Below, piece after piece: positions 25,617-35,132 of a stretch of 64,000 bases of DNA. The stretch's first letter is position 1, and every line of letters begins with the position of its first letter. A model generated the notes under the pieces. The model made no database searches. It was not told the origin of the DNA and was given only the letters and a program-made list of their open reading frames with translations. The stretch is taken from assembly GCA_964550795.1 (NCBI GenBank), contig CAZKBH010000001.1, positions 62,001 through 126,000 on the forward strand. The letters run 5' to 3'. The DNA comes from M3007 sp964550795. Its GTDB lineage: Bacteria > Bacteroidota > Bacteroidia > Chitinophagales > Saprospiraceae. The translations under genes and the position numbers were made by a program.

Positions 25617-28600
25617 TTATCGTTTTTCCAATTTTTCCAAGCGCATTTCAAGTGTTTCAAACTTGGCACGAAGCGCCTCGTTTTCCCGCTTTAATGCCTC
25701 AATTTCGGCTTGTTGTTCCTGAATGGCTTTCACCGCCAATACACTGATGCCCGTGTAATTCACATTCAAGTAGTCGGTACCGTTTGTTTGGTCTTTGAAC
25801 TGACCCACCAATTCAGGGAAGAGTGCTTGCACATCCTGCGCCAGGAATCCGACGGAATTTTTAGCATCTGCTTTCTCCGCTGTGTAGCGGTATGATTTGA
25901 CTTGAAGCTGCATCATTTTTGCTAAAACTCCAGGCGCAACGGCAGTAATGTCCGTTTTCAAACGACGATCCGACAACTGCATGTAGGCACCATTGGGAAG
26001 GAACGTGCCGACAGGTAATCCGGCTCCAAAAGCGCTGTTGAATAGGTTGAGATTTTCGTTGAACGGGCTGGCAGAAAACTCCCAAAAGTTACCATTATTG
26101 ATATTGTGCAAAATGATACCACCCTCGCTTTGCTGCACCCGCAGACTTGCTGGGGTGCCGTTTGGTGCACCAATACCCACCTTACCCAAACCATTGGCCA
26201 CTACGGCATTTAGACCGTTAGGGGTCAATGCAACTTCGGAGCCATCGCTGGTACCTAGTGCCAGCCGAAGATTAAGCATCCGTGCGTATCCGGGCGCACC
26301 GGCACCTCCTCCTGTTGGGGCAAAGATGACACTTGGAGTATTGCCTTGTAAACGGACCGATTCTCCGTCGCCAACGATGTGTAAGCGTGCGGTTGGAATG
26401 CCTATGCCGATACCCACATTACCTGTTCCAGTCAACAATGCCGGGCCTGCGTCAGAGGTAAAAAAGCCGCCTGCACCGCCACTCGTGGACTCTCCATAAA
26501 CAGCCGAAGTGGTGCCACCGTTTTGTACAAAATGCCCGGCGTTTTGAGCTGCATCGTTGTTTACAACTTGAAGTTTGCCCAAAGCGTTGGCATTGGTTCC
26601 GATGAGTACATTGCCCGTGTTATTGTTGAAAATGTGGTCACCGTCATTGCCCCAATCATCTCCAAACATGGCAAAAAGCGGTGCAAGGTCAACATCATTT
26701 CCGTCCGTTATTTCCAGCACAGCGCCGTTGAGCACAAGTTCTTGTAATTCATTGGTATCGTCCAGATCACCCGTATTGGTGACGACATTGCCAGTAATAT
26801 CAATGCCTGCCCCGGCAGTGTATGGATTTGCTGCGGGCAGCAAAACAAAATTACCATTGGAAATGCTCAGTGTGTTGCCTACGAGTGATAAGTTCTGCAA
26901 CTCATTGACATCACTTAGGTCACCTGTGTTGGTGATGACGTTCCCGGTCAGATCAATGCCTGCTCCTTCGGTGTAGGTTGTGCCCGTTGGAAGTACTACG
27001 GAGTTCCCGTTGGTGATACTCAAGGTATTACCCACCAAAGCGAGGTCTTGCAATTCGTTGGTATTGCTAAGGTCGCCAATGTTGGTAATTACATTTCCAG
27101 TAATATCAATGCCATTTCCTTCCACATAATTTGGGGCAGCAGGGAGCATTACAGAGTTGCCATTGCTAATGCTCAGCGTGTTGCCAACAAGCATCAAATT
27201 TTGCAATTCATTAGTAGGGCTGTTATCGTTGTCCCCAATATTTGTGATTGTAAAATTGGGCGAAGTTCCTGTAATTTGAATACCCATGCCTGCGGCGTAA
27301 TTATCGCCCGTACCGCCGCTGTTATCTGCGGCTGGGAGCCATGCTGCACCATTCCATTTGAGCACTTCTCCTGCATTGGCGCCTTGTGGTGCAAGGTTGA
27401 GTGGATTGGCATTGGTTCCGTCTCCTGTCAAGGCTGCACCAACTTCTGCGGCTTGTGTACCCCAGTCGTCGCCCACTGCGGGTGGGAGGGTAACTGGGGT
27501 CCATGCGTTGACGTTCCACTGAAGCACCTGGCCGTTTGAGGCACCTTGTTGTGCCAGGTTAATTGGGTTTGCATTGGTACCGTCTCCGGTCAAGGCTGCA
27601 CCAACTTCTGCGGTTTGTGCACCCCAGTCATCGCCCACTGCTGGCGGGAGGGAGGCTGGCACCCAGGCCGTGTTATTCCATTGAAGCACCTGACCAACTG
27701 CGGCACCTTGTTGTGCGAGATTGATGGGGTTTGCATTCGTGCCGTTGCCGGTCAAAGCTGCTCCGACCATTGCGGTTTGTGTGCCCCAGTTATCACCGGG
27801 CGCAGGTGGCAGGGTGATGGGGGTCCATGCGCCGTTGTTCCATTGCAGTACCTGGCCGTTTATGGCACCTTGTTGCGCCAGGCCGAGTGGTAAGGCATTG
27901 GTGCCATTCCCGGTCAGGGTTGCATTGCTCACTACGGATTGTGCACCCCAGTTATCGCCCTGAGCGGCAGGAGTAGTAGGTGCCCAAACGGTGCCATTGT
28001 ATTGCAGTACCTGGCCGTTGAGGGCGTTCATATTGCTGAGTTTCACAGCAGTAACAGAGCCATTGATGATATTATTGGTGCCAATGGAGTTGGCTGCCAT
28101 GTCACCGTTGACAATTACGTTGGGTTTGATTTGCAGGTTCTCAAAGTTACCTGACACATCGCCATTGAACTGGGTTGTAATCGTCAAGTCGTCGTTTGGA
28201 TTGATGTCGCCGTTGTTGCTTACAGTAAAGGTGTTACCAAAAGGCACTACATCAATACCGATGCCGGGGAGCACGCTAAAATTGCCTGCCTGATCGGCGG
28301 CCGGTGCCCAGGTAGTGCCGTTCCATTTGATCACCTGACCATTAACAGCGCCCATTTGGTTGATTTTTTCGCCAGATATGGCACCATTGGCGACTTTGAC
28401 CGTGGTTACTGCATTAGCGGCAAGCTCCAAAGTACCCACCGAGCCATCTATGATTTCGCTTGCACCAACGGCATTGTCCGCAATTTCGACGTTGGTAACG
28501 ACATCCGGTTTGATTTGCAAATTGCTGAATGGGCCGCTCACATCGCCGTTGGCTTGGGTTGCAGTTGTGATATCATCTAATGGATTGGTATCGCCTGTGT

Positions 28601-29753
28601 TCGTTATCGTAAAGTTCGGTGCAGTACCCGTGATATTGATTCCTGCACCGCCCGTGAGGTTAATGGTCCCCGTATTATCGGCAGCGGGCGCCCACTCGGT
28701 GCCGTTCCATTTCAGGATTTGGCCGTTGGCTGCACCCATATTGGCGAGTTTGGCTGCTGTCACCGCTCCATTGTTTAACTCGTTGGAGGTGACCACATTC
28801 GCTTTCAGTTGTAAATTGTTGAATACTCCGCTCACGTCTCCATCGTGGACGGTGGTGAGGGTTACATCGTCATTGGGGTTCAAGTCCCCTGTGTTGTTTA
28901 TCGTAAAATTGTTAAACCCATTTGTGACAACGTTGATTCCGTTTCCACTGGTCAAGCCCACAGAACCTGGCTGCACGATTACTTTTTCTACATTGGTTAC
29001 ACGGCCTTGCGCATCCACCGTAATAACTGGTATTTCAGTTGCGCTACCGTGTATGCCGGGCTGAACGCCCGTGTTGGTCAGGCTGATGGTGCCAGTGGTT
29101 GTTACTGGACCGCCCTGTAAGCCAACGCCTGTATTGATCTGCGTAACAGTTCCGCCGCCTGTTCCGACGCCCTGAATATCATCGCCGGGTACCCAGGCAG
29201 TGCCGTTCCATTTGAGTACTTGTCCGGATTGTGCGCCTTGTGCTGCTAGTCCTATAGGGTTGTTAGCCAAACCATTTCCGGTGAGGCCATTGTTGGTGAA
29301 GGCTGTTTGCGTTCCCCAGTTATCGTTACCGCCACCGCCGCCGCCGCCATTTTGGGCGTAGAGTGCAAAAGGCACGCTGAGGAGTTCAGAGTTGCCAATT
29401 TCATCAAAAACGTTGGGGGAGGTTTCAAGCAAAACCGTCAGGAATTTTGAACCCGCTCCCCAGTTTATCGCCTGGAAGGTGTTCACCTGCGCTTGGCCGC
29501 GGCCGATGATGAGGTTGATAAGCCCGAAGTCATTGGTAGAGCCGACGTGCTTTTCCTGGTAGTCCACCGGGCCATTGGGCGTGCCGTTGCGGATGGAGAA
29601 AAGAATCGTCACGGTTTGGTTCGTGACGGGGTCGCCTGTTTGGTTGTTGCGCACGATGCATTGGTAGTTGATGCCTTGTGGCACGCTTTGAGCGGCCATG
29701 GAAAAGGCAAAAGAGACCAAGAACAACAGGGAAAGGAGAAAACGTTGTTTCAT
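25617..29753 (-). CDS. Giant tail-fibre-like surface protein with C-terminal S74 chaperone domain
   Basis: 1378 residues from ATG 29753, with signal MKQRFLLSLLFLVSFAFSMA. Residues about 20-130 are a domain common in Bacteroidota surface proteins (SVPQGINYQCIVRNNQTG), then a poly-Gly stretch. The middle, to about residue 1050, is built of repeats: ILKWNGTEWAPAADN-type units, five DNWG...LTGNGTNANPINLAQQG-type units, and ELQNL.LVGNTLSISNGN units. The end has a peptidase S74 (intramolecular chaperone) domain beginning SDRRLKTDI near residue 1261, with the Ser and the Lys five residues later that carry out self-cleavage in phage homologues, and a coiled coil (QAEIEALKRENEALRAKF). It is likely a trimeric exported fibre; trimerisation and cleavage are inferred from the family. 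Confidence 0.88.
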   Translation of the reverse strand: MKQRFLLSLLFLVSFAFSMAAQSVPQGINYQCIVRNNQTGDPVTNQTVTILFSIRNGTPNGPVDYQEKHVGSTNDFGLINLIIGRGQAQVNTFQAINWGAGSKFLTVLLETSPNVFDEIGNSELLSVPFALYAQNGGGGGGGNDNWGTQTAFTNNGLTGNGLANNPIGLAAQGAQSGQVLKWNGTAWVPGDDIQGVGTGGGTVTQINTGVGLQGGPVTTTGTISLTNTGVQPGIHGSATEIPVITVDAQGRVTNVEKVIVQPGSVGLTSGNGINVVTNGFNNFTINNTGDLNPNDDVTLTTVHDGDVSGVFNNLQLKANVVTSNELNNGAVTAAKLANMGAANGQILKWNGTEWAPAADNTGTINLTGGAGINITGTAPNFTITNTGDTNPLDDITTATQANGDVSGPFSNLQIKPDVVTNVEIADNAVGASEIIDGSVGTLELAANAVTTVKVANGAISGEKINQMGAVNGQVIKWNGTTWAPAADQAGNFSVLPGIGIDVVPFGNTFTVSNNGDINPNDDLTITTQFNGDVSGNFENLQIKPNVIVNGDMAANSIGTNNIINGSVTAVKLSNMNALNGQVLQYNGTVWAPTTPAAQGDNWGAQSVVSNATLTGNGTNALPLGLAQQGAINGQVLQWNNGAWTPITLPPAPGDNWGTQTAMVGAALTGNGTNANPINLAQQGAAVGQVLQWNNTAWVPASLPPAVGDDWGAQTAEVGAALTGDGTNANPINLAQQGASNGQVLQWNVNAWTPVTLPPAVGDDWGTQAAEVGAALTGDGTNANPLNLAPQGANAGEVLKWNGAAWLPAADNSGGTGDNYAAGMGIQITGTSPNFTITNIGDNDNSPTNELQNLMLVGNTLSISNGNSVMLPAAPNYVEGNGIDITGNVITNIGDLSNTNELQDLALVGNTLSITNGNSVVLPTGTTYTEGAGIDLTGNVITNTGDLSDVNELQNLSLVGNTLSISNGNFVLLPAANPYTAGAGIDITGNVVTNTGDLDDTNELQELVLNGAVLEITDGNDVDLAPLFAMFGDDWGNDGDHIFNNNTGNVLIGTNANALGKLQVVNNDAAQNAGHFVQNGGTTSAVYGESTSGGAGGFFTSDAGPALLTGTGNVGIGIGIPTARLHIVGDGESVRLQGNTPSVIFAPTGGGAGAPGYARMLNLRLALGTSDGSEVALTPNGLNAVVANGLGKVGIGAPNGTPASLRVQQSEGGIILHNINNGNFWEFSASPFNENLNLFNSAFGAGLPVGTFLPNGAYMQLSDRRLKTDITAVAPGVLAKMMQLQVKSYRYTAEKADAKNSVGFLAQDVQALFPELVGQFKDQTNGTDYLNVNYTGISVLAVKAIQEQQAEIEALKRENEALRAKFETLEMRLEKLEKR

Positions 29754-29830
29754 AATCATGTAATCGTTTATGGAATGTATAGGGACATGTTTGAGGGAAT
29801 ACTCCTTCAAACAATGCCGAGGAAACCGGT

Positions 29831-30334
29831 TTACAAACGCACGAGGCGCAGGATGGAAGAAGCTTTCGAGGCGGGATCACGCAGGATTAAAAAATAGACG
29901 CCGGGCTGCCAATTGGAAGCGTCTATAAAAGAGCCTTCCGGCGAAGCCATAATTTGCTGGTCCAAAATGGTTCTGCCCAACAAATCAAATACGGTACCCA
30001 CCAATTGGCCTTGTTTTTCAGGCGAATAACGAAGCGTGATCAGGCCAGAAGTAGGGTTTGGAAAAACGCTTAAACTCCAATCAGACAGGTCGTGAGTACC
30101 CACAAACTCCAGCCCGCAGGCATCTGGTTGGTGAAAACCCTGGGTGAATACAAAACCAGAAGATTGTAAAGTTTCTACAAACGGCTCGCCGATGGTCCAG
30201 GCATAGTAGCGGTTGCCTTGAAAACCTTGGCCGCCGGAAGCGGACACGACCTCCATGCAGACATCAAATTGCTGCGCGAGGCAAGAAAAATGGAGGAGCA
30301 ACAAAAAAGTACTCGTTGATAAAAATCGGTTCAT
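29831..30334 (-). CDS. Small secreted protein with T9SS type A sorting domain
   Basis: 167 residues from ATG 30334, with a signal peptide ending near HFSCLAQ. The middle (about 20-75) has AWTIGEPFVETL and FVFTQGFHQPD, a pattern seen just ahead of Por sorting domains. The last about 75 residues (LSVFPNPTSGLITLRY, then DLLGRTIL, PGVYFLIL, ending LRLVRL) are a T9SS type A C-terminal domain. It lies 77 bases upstream of the giant fibre gene on the same strand, so the two are probably co-transcribed and may act together at the cell surface. Confidence 0.87.
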   Translation of the reverse strand: MNRFLSTSTFLLLLHFSCLAQQFDVCMEVVSASGGQGFQGNRYYAWTIGEPFVETLQSSGFVFTQGFHQPDACGLEFVGTHDLSDWSLSVFPNPTSGLITLRYSPEKQGQLVGTVFDLLGRTILDQQIMASPEGSFIDASNWQPGVYFLILRDPASKASSILRLVRL

Positions 30335-30573
30335 GGACAAAAAATTAGATGATTAAAAAGAGGCTTGAATCCAAAGGATTCAACTCGTACAAACAAAAAA
30401 ACAGTATAGCAAAAATCTAGCCAAAATTAACTGGCAAAATGTCGGGTTTTTGTCATTCAAGCGCTTTTGCGCAATATGCGTAGTTTTAGGCTTTCAAAAT
30501 TTACTTAGCCCTCTAAATCGGGAGCTTATTATTTCATCGGTACTTACGTCCACTCAAACGCGTTTTTCAGGTC

Positions 30574-31011
30574 ATGGTCACAGGCAAATACTGCGCTATC
30601 GTTGTCTTATTTTTTTACTGGACGCTTCCAGCCCTTACCCAATCGGATGCCGCGCTCAAAGTGTTGGTGTCCGAATCTCGGCGTTTTGAGGCTATGACCC
30701 GGGCTGACACGGCCGCATTACGCCCAATGCTGGCCAATGAACTCCTGTACGTCCATTCCAATGCCTTGAAAGAGAACAAGTTGGATCATTTGTTAGCGAT
30801 TGCTAGTCGAAAACTGGTGTATGAAAAAATGGATCGGGAGCAGGCCGATGTGCGTTTTTATGGCAAAACCGCTTTGGTCAATGGGACCTTGCATGTGCAA
30901 GGCGTTTTGAATGGCAACCCTTTTGCGCTAAGGTTGTTCTACACAGCGGTTTATCGAAAAAAACGAAACCTCTGGCAACTCGTTCATTGGCAAAGCACCA
31001 AAATCCCCTGA
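30574..31011 (+). CDS. Secreted NTF2-like (SnoaL/DUF4440) protein
   Basis: 145 residues from ATG 30574. The N-terminal hydrophobic stretch (IVVLFFYWTLPALTQ) is a signal peptide. The rest follows the NTF2-like cone fold: a first helix with RRFEAMTRADTAALRPMLA, ELLYVHSNALKENKLDHLLAI, then strands VRFYGKTALVNGTLHVQG and WQLVHWQSTKI at the end. This fold includes small enzymes and binding proteins; no catalytic residue set can be assigned. It may stand alone, upstream of the cytochrome assembly gene. Confidence 0.8.
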   Translation: MVTGKYCAIVVLFFYWTLPALTQSDAALKVLVSESRRFEAMTRADTAALRPMLANELLYVHSNALKENKLDHLLAIASRKLVYEKMDREQADVRFYGKTALVNGTLHVQGVLNGNPFALRLFYTAVYRKKRNLWQLVHWQSTKIP

Positions 31012-31052
31012 ACCATATCGGCCTAATCGGCCAAAATTGACCAAAGCATTGC

Positions 31053-31060
31053 TACTTTTG
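31053..31060 (+). promoter_or_regulatory. Candidate -7 box TACTTTTG before the cytochrome assembly gene
   Basis: Perfect TAnnTTTG 28 bases before ATG 31088. A TTG lies 13 bases upstream, closer than usual. Confidence 0.45.
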
Positions 31061-31087
31061 CTGCGCAAAAACTACACGCCATAAACT

Positions 31088-33874
31088 ATGGAATATCACG
31101 GCGAGCATTTACTCCCAGGCCAATTGGGTCACCTTCTTGCAGTCATCTCGTTCGTAGCCGCTCTTTTGGCAACGTTCGCATACTTTTTTGCCACGCGTCG
31201 CAGGGAAACCGAGCAATACGGAAGCTGGCGAAACTTAGGACGTTATGCCTTTTTGTTGCATGGATTTGCAACTTTTGGGATCATCGCAGCGCTTTTTTAT
31301 CTGTTAACGGGTAAAATGTACGAATACCAGTACGCCTGGGCAAATATATCGGACGACCTGCCTACCCGCTACGTTTTTTCGGCGTTTTGGAAAGAACAAC
31401 AAGGGAGCTTTTTGCTCTGGAGTTTTTGGCACATCATTTTGGCAGTAGTGCTGATGTTTCGGGCAGGAAAATGGGAAGCCCCGGTTTTGGCCGTCATCGC
31501 TTTGGCCGAAACACTCATAGCTTCTATGCTGCTCGGGCTTTATTTCAACGAATTCCGACTCGGTGCCAGCCCATTCGACCTGCTGCGTGATGTGATGGAC
31601 GCACCGATTTTCAACCAGGCAGACTATCTTTCCAAAATAAAGGGCAACGGACTGAATCCACTTTTGCAGAATTATTGGATGACGATTCACCCGCCCACTT
31701 TATTCCTGGGTTTTGCCAGTACCATCGTACCTTTTGCGTTCGCCATTGCGGGGCTTTGGACCAGGGATCACCGGGAATGGTTGAAACCGGCCCTTAACTG
31801 GTCTCTTTTTTCCGCAGCAATTCTTGGAACAGGCATTTTGATGGGGGCAGCATGGGCTTACGAAGCCCTGTCTTTTGCAGGCTATTGGGCATGGGATCCC
31901 GTCGAAAATACCTCTTTGGTGCCTTGGCTCACCCTTTTGGCAGGTATTCACACCAATCTCGTAGCGCGCTCTACCGGATACTCCATCCGAAGCACTTACG
32001 GCTTTTACCTGCTTTCCTTCATCCTGATTTTATATTCTACTTACCTCACCCGCAGCGGTATTTTGGGTGACACCTCGGTGCACTCTTTCACCGAAATGGG
32101 GCTTGGTTTTCAATTGATTGTACTCATCGGGACCTTTTCGCTGATGGGACTTTGGCTTTGGGTGTCCCGTTATCGGGAAGTTCCTGAAATAAAAGGGGAA
32201 GAAAAAACGACCAGCCGGGAATTCTGGATGTTTATCGGGTCTTTGGTATTGCTTTTTTCGGCAGTTTTGATGACTGGAGCGACCTCGCTGCCGGTTTGGA
32301 ATAAAATTGTGCAGGCATTCAACCCGGATTATGTCGGGGCAGCTTTAAAAGATCCCATTGAGCACCACAATCGTTACCAACTCTGGATCGCGGTTTTCAT
32401 AGGTATGTTAACCGGATTTACCCAGTGGGTGCGTTATTCTGGTAAAACGCTGACCAAAAAAACACTTACGCACGTTACGCTTGCGGCCATTGGAGCCATC
32501 GTACTCACCGCACTCAACACACTTTGGATTGAGGTGCGCGCCTGGCAACTTTTTGCCTTTTTGTTCGCGGGAATGTTCGCGCTGGTCTCTAACCTGGACT
32601 ACTTGATAACCGTTTTAAAGGGGAATCTTAAACTTGCGGGATCGGCGGTTTCACACATGGGATTCGGGATTTTGTTGCTCGGAATTTTGAGTACCGGCTT
32701 GGGCAAAGACTGGATTTCCATCAATACGTTTGCGATGGAAGGGCTGATTGAAGGCGCGGATGAAGAAGCCCTGCGGCGCAGTGTTATTTTGATGAAAGAT
32801 GCGCCCATGCCCATGCGTGGATTTACGGCTACGTACACGACCGACACTATGGAACGGCAAACGCGCACTTTCGCGGTCAATTTCCAACGCCGGGATACTT
32901 CAGGCAACCTGACGGGTGAAAATTTCACGCTTTACCCAAATGTCATGTACGACCGCCAGTTTTCCAAAGTGGTGGCCAATAACCCTTCCACGCAGCATTA
33001 CTGGAATTACGATGTGTTTACGCTGGTCTCCTCCCTGCCAAAAGGCGAACTTGATCCCGAATTTGCGAAGCAGCAGGAAGACAGCTTAAAATACATTCGA
33101 TACGAAGCAGTGGTTGGGGACACGATTTTTACCCAAAAACACTATCTCGTGGTGGAGGGCGTCACAAAAACTCCCCAACACCCGGAATACAAGGCCGAAA
33201 AAGGCGATCTGGCAGTAGGGGTGAAAATGCGCGCGTATTCGTTGGATGATCCAAAAGCATATCCAGCGGAGCCAATGTTGTACCTGCGTTTGGGGAAGGG
33301 TGGCTTTGCGTTGCACAGCGATATTGGCCAGTTGCAGATGAAAATCCGCTTGAACGAGGCCTCGATGGAACATGTTTTTAAATCGGAAGATGCCCTGAAA
33401 TACACCAATTTTGAAGTGAAAGAAGGCGGTGTTTTTGAATTTAAAGGGCATCAAATCCGCTTTTCGGGCGCTGAAAAAGAAATTGATCATCCTTCATATG
33501 CCCCGGAACCTGGCGACATCGCCGTGGCCGCTAAATTAGAAATAGTAAGTCCAAAAGGACAAAAAGCTGCGGCAGCCCCCGTATATTTGATTCGAAATAG
33601 CCAACCCTTCAGTCTAAAAGACGAGGTATCCGCGCTGGGTTTGCACTTCCGTTTTGAAAATATTGACCCTAAGGCGGGCGTGTTGACGATCGGGGTGGCG
33701 GATACCCCAACTGATTTGCCCGGTATTCCGCTCGAAATCGCAGAAAATGCGGCTCGCTCCGATTACATCGTGTTGGAGGCAATTATTTTCCCGGGAATTA
33801 ACCTCGTTTGGCTGGGCTGTATCATGATGATGCTCGGTTTGGCCTTGAGCCTTTGGAAAAGATTACAGCAATAA
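31088..33874 (+). CDS. Cytochrome c assembly protein, CcmF/CcsA family
   Basis: 928 residues, with about 14-15 membrane segments in the first 600. The haem-handling WWD motif is clear around residues 265-280 (FAGYWAWDPVENTSLVPWL), with histidines in nearby loops (QNYWMTIHPP; AGIHTNLVARSTGYSIRSTYGF). The remaining 300 residues are a large outside domain and the protein ends with one more helix. The family delivers haem to apocytochrome c on the periplasmic side. Length and layout fit CcmF-like proteins of Bacteroidota. No other ccm genes are adjacent. Confidence 0.9.
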   Translation: MEYHGEHLLPGQLGHLLAVISFVAALLATFAYFFATRRRETEQYGSWRNLGRYAFLLHGFATFGIIAALFYLLTGKMYEYQYAWANISDDLPTRYVFSAFWKEQQGSFLLWSFWHIILAVVLMFRAGKWEAPVLAVIALAETLIASMLLGLYFNEFRLGASPFDLLRDVMDAPIFNQADYLSKIKGNGLNPLLQNYWMTIHPPTLFLGFASTIVPFAFAIAGLWTRDHREWLKPALNWSLFSAAILGTGILMGAAWAYEALSFAGYWAWDPVENTSLVPWLTLLAGIHTNLVARSTGYSIRSTYGFYLLSFILILYSTYLTRSGILGDTSVHSFTEMGLGFQLIVLIGTFSLMGLWLWVSRYREVPEIKGEEKTTSREFWMFIGSLVLLFSAVLMTGATSLPVWNKIVQAFNPDYVGAALKDPIEHHNRYQLWIAVFIGMLTGFTQWVRYSGKTLTKKTLTHVTLAAIGAIVLTALNTLWIEVRAWQLFAFLFAGMFALVSNLDYLITVLKGNLKLAGSAVSHMGFGILLLGILSTGLGKDWISINTFAMEGLIEGADEEALRRSVILMKDAPMPMRGFTATYTTDTMERQTRTFAVNFQRRDTSGNLTGENFTLYPNVMYDRQFSKVVANNPSTQHYWNYDVFTLVSSLPKGELDPEFAKQQEDSLKYIRYEAVVGDTIFTQKHYLVVEGVTKTPQHPEYKAEKGDLAVGVKMRAYSLDDPKAYPAEPMLYLRLGKGGFALHSDIGQLQMKIRLNEASMEHVFKSEDALKYTNFEVKEGGVFEFKGHQIRFSGAEKEIDHPSYAPEPGDIAVAAKLEIVSPKGQKAAAAPVYLIRNSQPFSLKDEVSALGLHFRFENIDPKAGVLTIGVADTPTDLPGIPLEIAENAARSDYIVLEAIIFPGINLVWLGCIMMMLGLALSLWKRLQQ

Positions 33875-33967
33875 ATTGGGGGTGTAAGCGTGCGCTTAAT
33901 TGTTCAAATGCTGTTAAACTTTTGCAAACCAAAACGACCCGACCAACAGCGCGTTTTTGTATCAGTC

Positions 33968-33975
33968 TACTTTTG
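33968..33975 (+). promoter_or_regulatory. Candidate -7 box TACTTTTG before the DUF1573 gene
   Basis: Perfect TAnnTTTG 44 bases before ATG 34020. It overlaps the open upstream extension of the frame and so supports 34020 as the start. Confidence 0.45.
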
Positions 33976-34019
33976 ACCCAGAAAATACTCAATTCTTTCA
34001 CTATCAATACTCTTCAAGC

Positions 34020-34568
34020 ATGGAAAGGAACAAACAAGTCCAGATCGGCCTGCTCGCATTGCTGGCTGTTCTGTTAGTCGCCAACCTCCTCGGTGGCGGT
34101 TTTAAAAATTGGTTCGGCCAATCAGAGGCTGAAAAAATTCAAGAGTCTGCAGCGTCTTTCAATTCTGTTGGACAATCGGGCAATATCCCAGGAACAAATA
34201 CCAACGTAGTACCAGTAGCAGCTGGCCCAGCTACCAGCATTCAATACGATCAGCCTGTTTTTGATTTTGGCGTGATTGACGAAGGCGAAATCGTAAAGCA
34301 TTCCTACAAGTTCAAAAACACGGGCAACGAGCCACTCGTTATCAGCAATTGTAAAGGATCCTGCGGTTGTACCGTTCCAACTTGGCCCAAAGAGCCAATC
34401 CCACCGGGTGGTTCCGGCGAAATCGCAGTCGAATTCAACTCTAAAGGCAAGCCAGGTCCGCAAAGCAAACGGGTAACCGTAACCGCAAACACCACACCAA
34501 CCGAGACTTTTATCGAAATTAAAGGTGAGGTTAAAGGCAAAGAACAACCTGCCGTAAAAGGTCAGTAA
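34020..34568 (+). CDS. DUF1573-domain membrane-anchored protein
   Basis: About 182 residues from ATG 34020 (MERNKQVQIGLLALLAVLL), with one N-terminal membrane helix. Residues about 75-175 are the DUF1573 Ig-like domain: FDFGVIDEGEIVKHSYKF, FKNTGNEPLVISNCKGSCGC, PPGGSGEIAVEFNSKGKPG. The Cys pair in CKGSCGC is the family hallmark. The family is very common in Bacteroidota envelopes and of unknown function. A strong hairpin follows the stop. A second DUF1573 protein is at 40145. Confidence 0.88.
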   Translation: MERNKQVQIGLLALLAVLLVANLLGGGFKNWFGQSEAEKIQESAASFNSVGQSGNIPGTNTNVVPVAAGPATSIQYDQPVFDFGVIDEGEIVKHSYKFKNTGNEPLVISNCKGSCGCTVPTWPKEPIPPGGSGEIAVEFNSKGKPGPQSKRVTVTANTTPTETFIEIKGEVKGKEQPAVKGQ

Positions 34569-34597
34569 TATTGCGGCCAATGCCGCGATAAAGCTTT

Positions 34598-34630
34598 TGG
34601 GGCCTGACATCTTAAAGGTGTCAGGCCCCA
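34598..34630 (+). terminator. Strong palindromic hairpin after the DUF1573 gene
   Basis: Arms TGGGGCCTGACA (34598-34609) and TGTCAGGCCCCA (34619-34630) are perfectly complementary; the inner CTT/AAGG extends pairing with one mismatch. It is followed by TTAATTTTG, a poor T-run that doubles as a promoter box. It could be a terminator or another dispersed palindrome. Confidence 0.7.
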
Positions 34631-34631
34631 T

Positions 34632-34639
34632 TAATTTTG
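34632..34639 (+). promoter_or_regulatory. Candidate -7 box TAATTTTG before the thioesterase gene
   Basis: Fits TAnnTTTG and starts one base after the preceding hairpin; the ATG is at 34670. The same bases serve as the hairpin's T-rich tail. Confidence 0.35.
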
Positions 34640-34669
34640 TGATTGAACTCGCATTCTATTTCATTCATC

Positions 34670-35104
34670 ATGTCCGAGACACTCCTTTCGCTCCCGCTTC
34701 GCTGGGCCGATTTTGATCCTAATTTCCACCTGCGCCACTCTGTTTATTATGATTTTGGCGCAACCGCCCGGCTCGAATATTTGAAAAAAAACGGCCTGGA
34801 TTACGATCGAATGCTTGCAGAACATATTGGCCTGGTGCTGTTTCGCGAAGAAGCCGTTTTCCGCAGGGAAGTCCGGCCCGGAGACCGTATTTTTATCAAT
34901 CTCGTGGTGACTAAAATGCGCCGGGATTTCTCCAGATTTTCATTTCGCCACGAAATCACCCGCGAAGACGGAACCCTCTGCGCTGTCATCCATGTGGATT
35001 GTGCCTGGATTGATACCCAGTTGCGCAAACTGACCATTCCACCTGCTTTGGTGGCAGACGTTTTTGAAACATTGCCGAAATCGGAAGATTTTGAGTGGAT
35101 CTAG
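34670..35104 (+). CDS. Acyl-CoA thioesterase, 4HBT hot-dog fold
   Basis: About 144 residues from ATG 34670 (MSETLLSLPLRWADFDPNFH). It has the hot-dog pattern: LPLRWADFDPNFHLRHSVYYDF (the aspartate in the catalytic D-x-N/D region), then a long helix ATARLEYLKKNGLDYDRML, GLVLFREEAVFRREVRPGD and FSRFSFRHEI. It should hydrolyse an acyl-CoA or acyl-ACP thioester; the substrate is unknown. It is convergent with homoserine dehydrogenase (28 bases). Confidence 0.82.
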   Translation: MSETLLSLPLRWADFDPNFHLRHSVYYDFGATARLEYLKKNGLDYDRMLAEHIGLVLFREEAVFRREVRPGDRIFINLVVTKMRRDFSRFSFRHEITREDGTLCAVIHVDCAWIDTQLRKLTIPPALVADVFETLPKSEDFEWI

Positions 35105-35132
35105 AATCGGATCAATCGTTCAATCGAATCAA

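Noticed and set aside
25490..25747. Short plus-strand frames across the structured repeat
   Set aside because: They only read through the palindrome and the antisense of the fibre gene end.
28360..29064. 234-residue open frame opposite the fibre gene
   Set aside because: Shadow of repeated low-complexity codons; no start context and no family pattern.
26500..29300. Regular repeats that might suggest a CRISPR array or tandem DNA repeat element
   Set aside because: They are coding repeats of the giant fibre protein; units differ at third codon positions and there are no spacers.
25617..29753. Phage tail fibre from an integrated prophage
   Set aside because: The gene has a Sec signal peptide and no phage genes around it; the S74 domain is common in Bacteroidota surface proteins.
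30366..30382. Small GAATCC-AAA-GGATTC hairpin upstream of the T9SS type A gene
   Set aside because: Six-base arms are too short to separate from chance without other copies.
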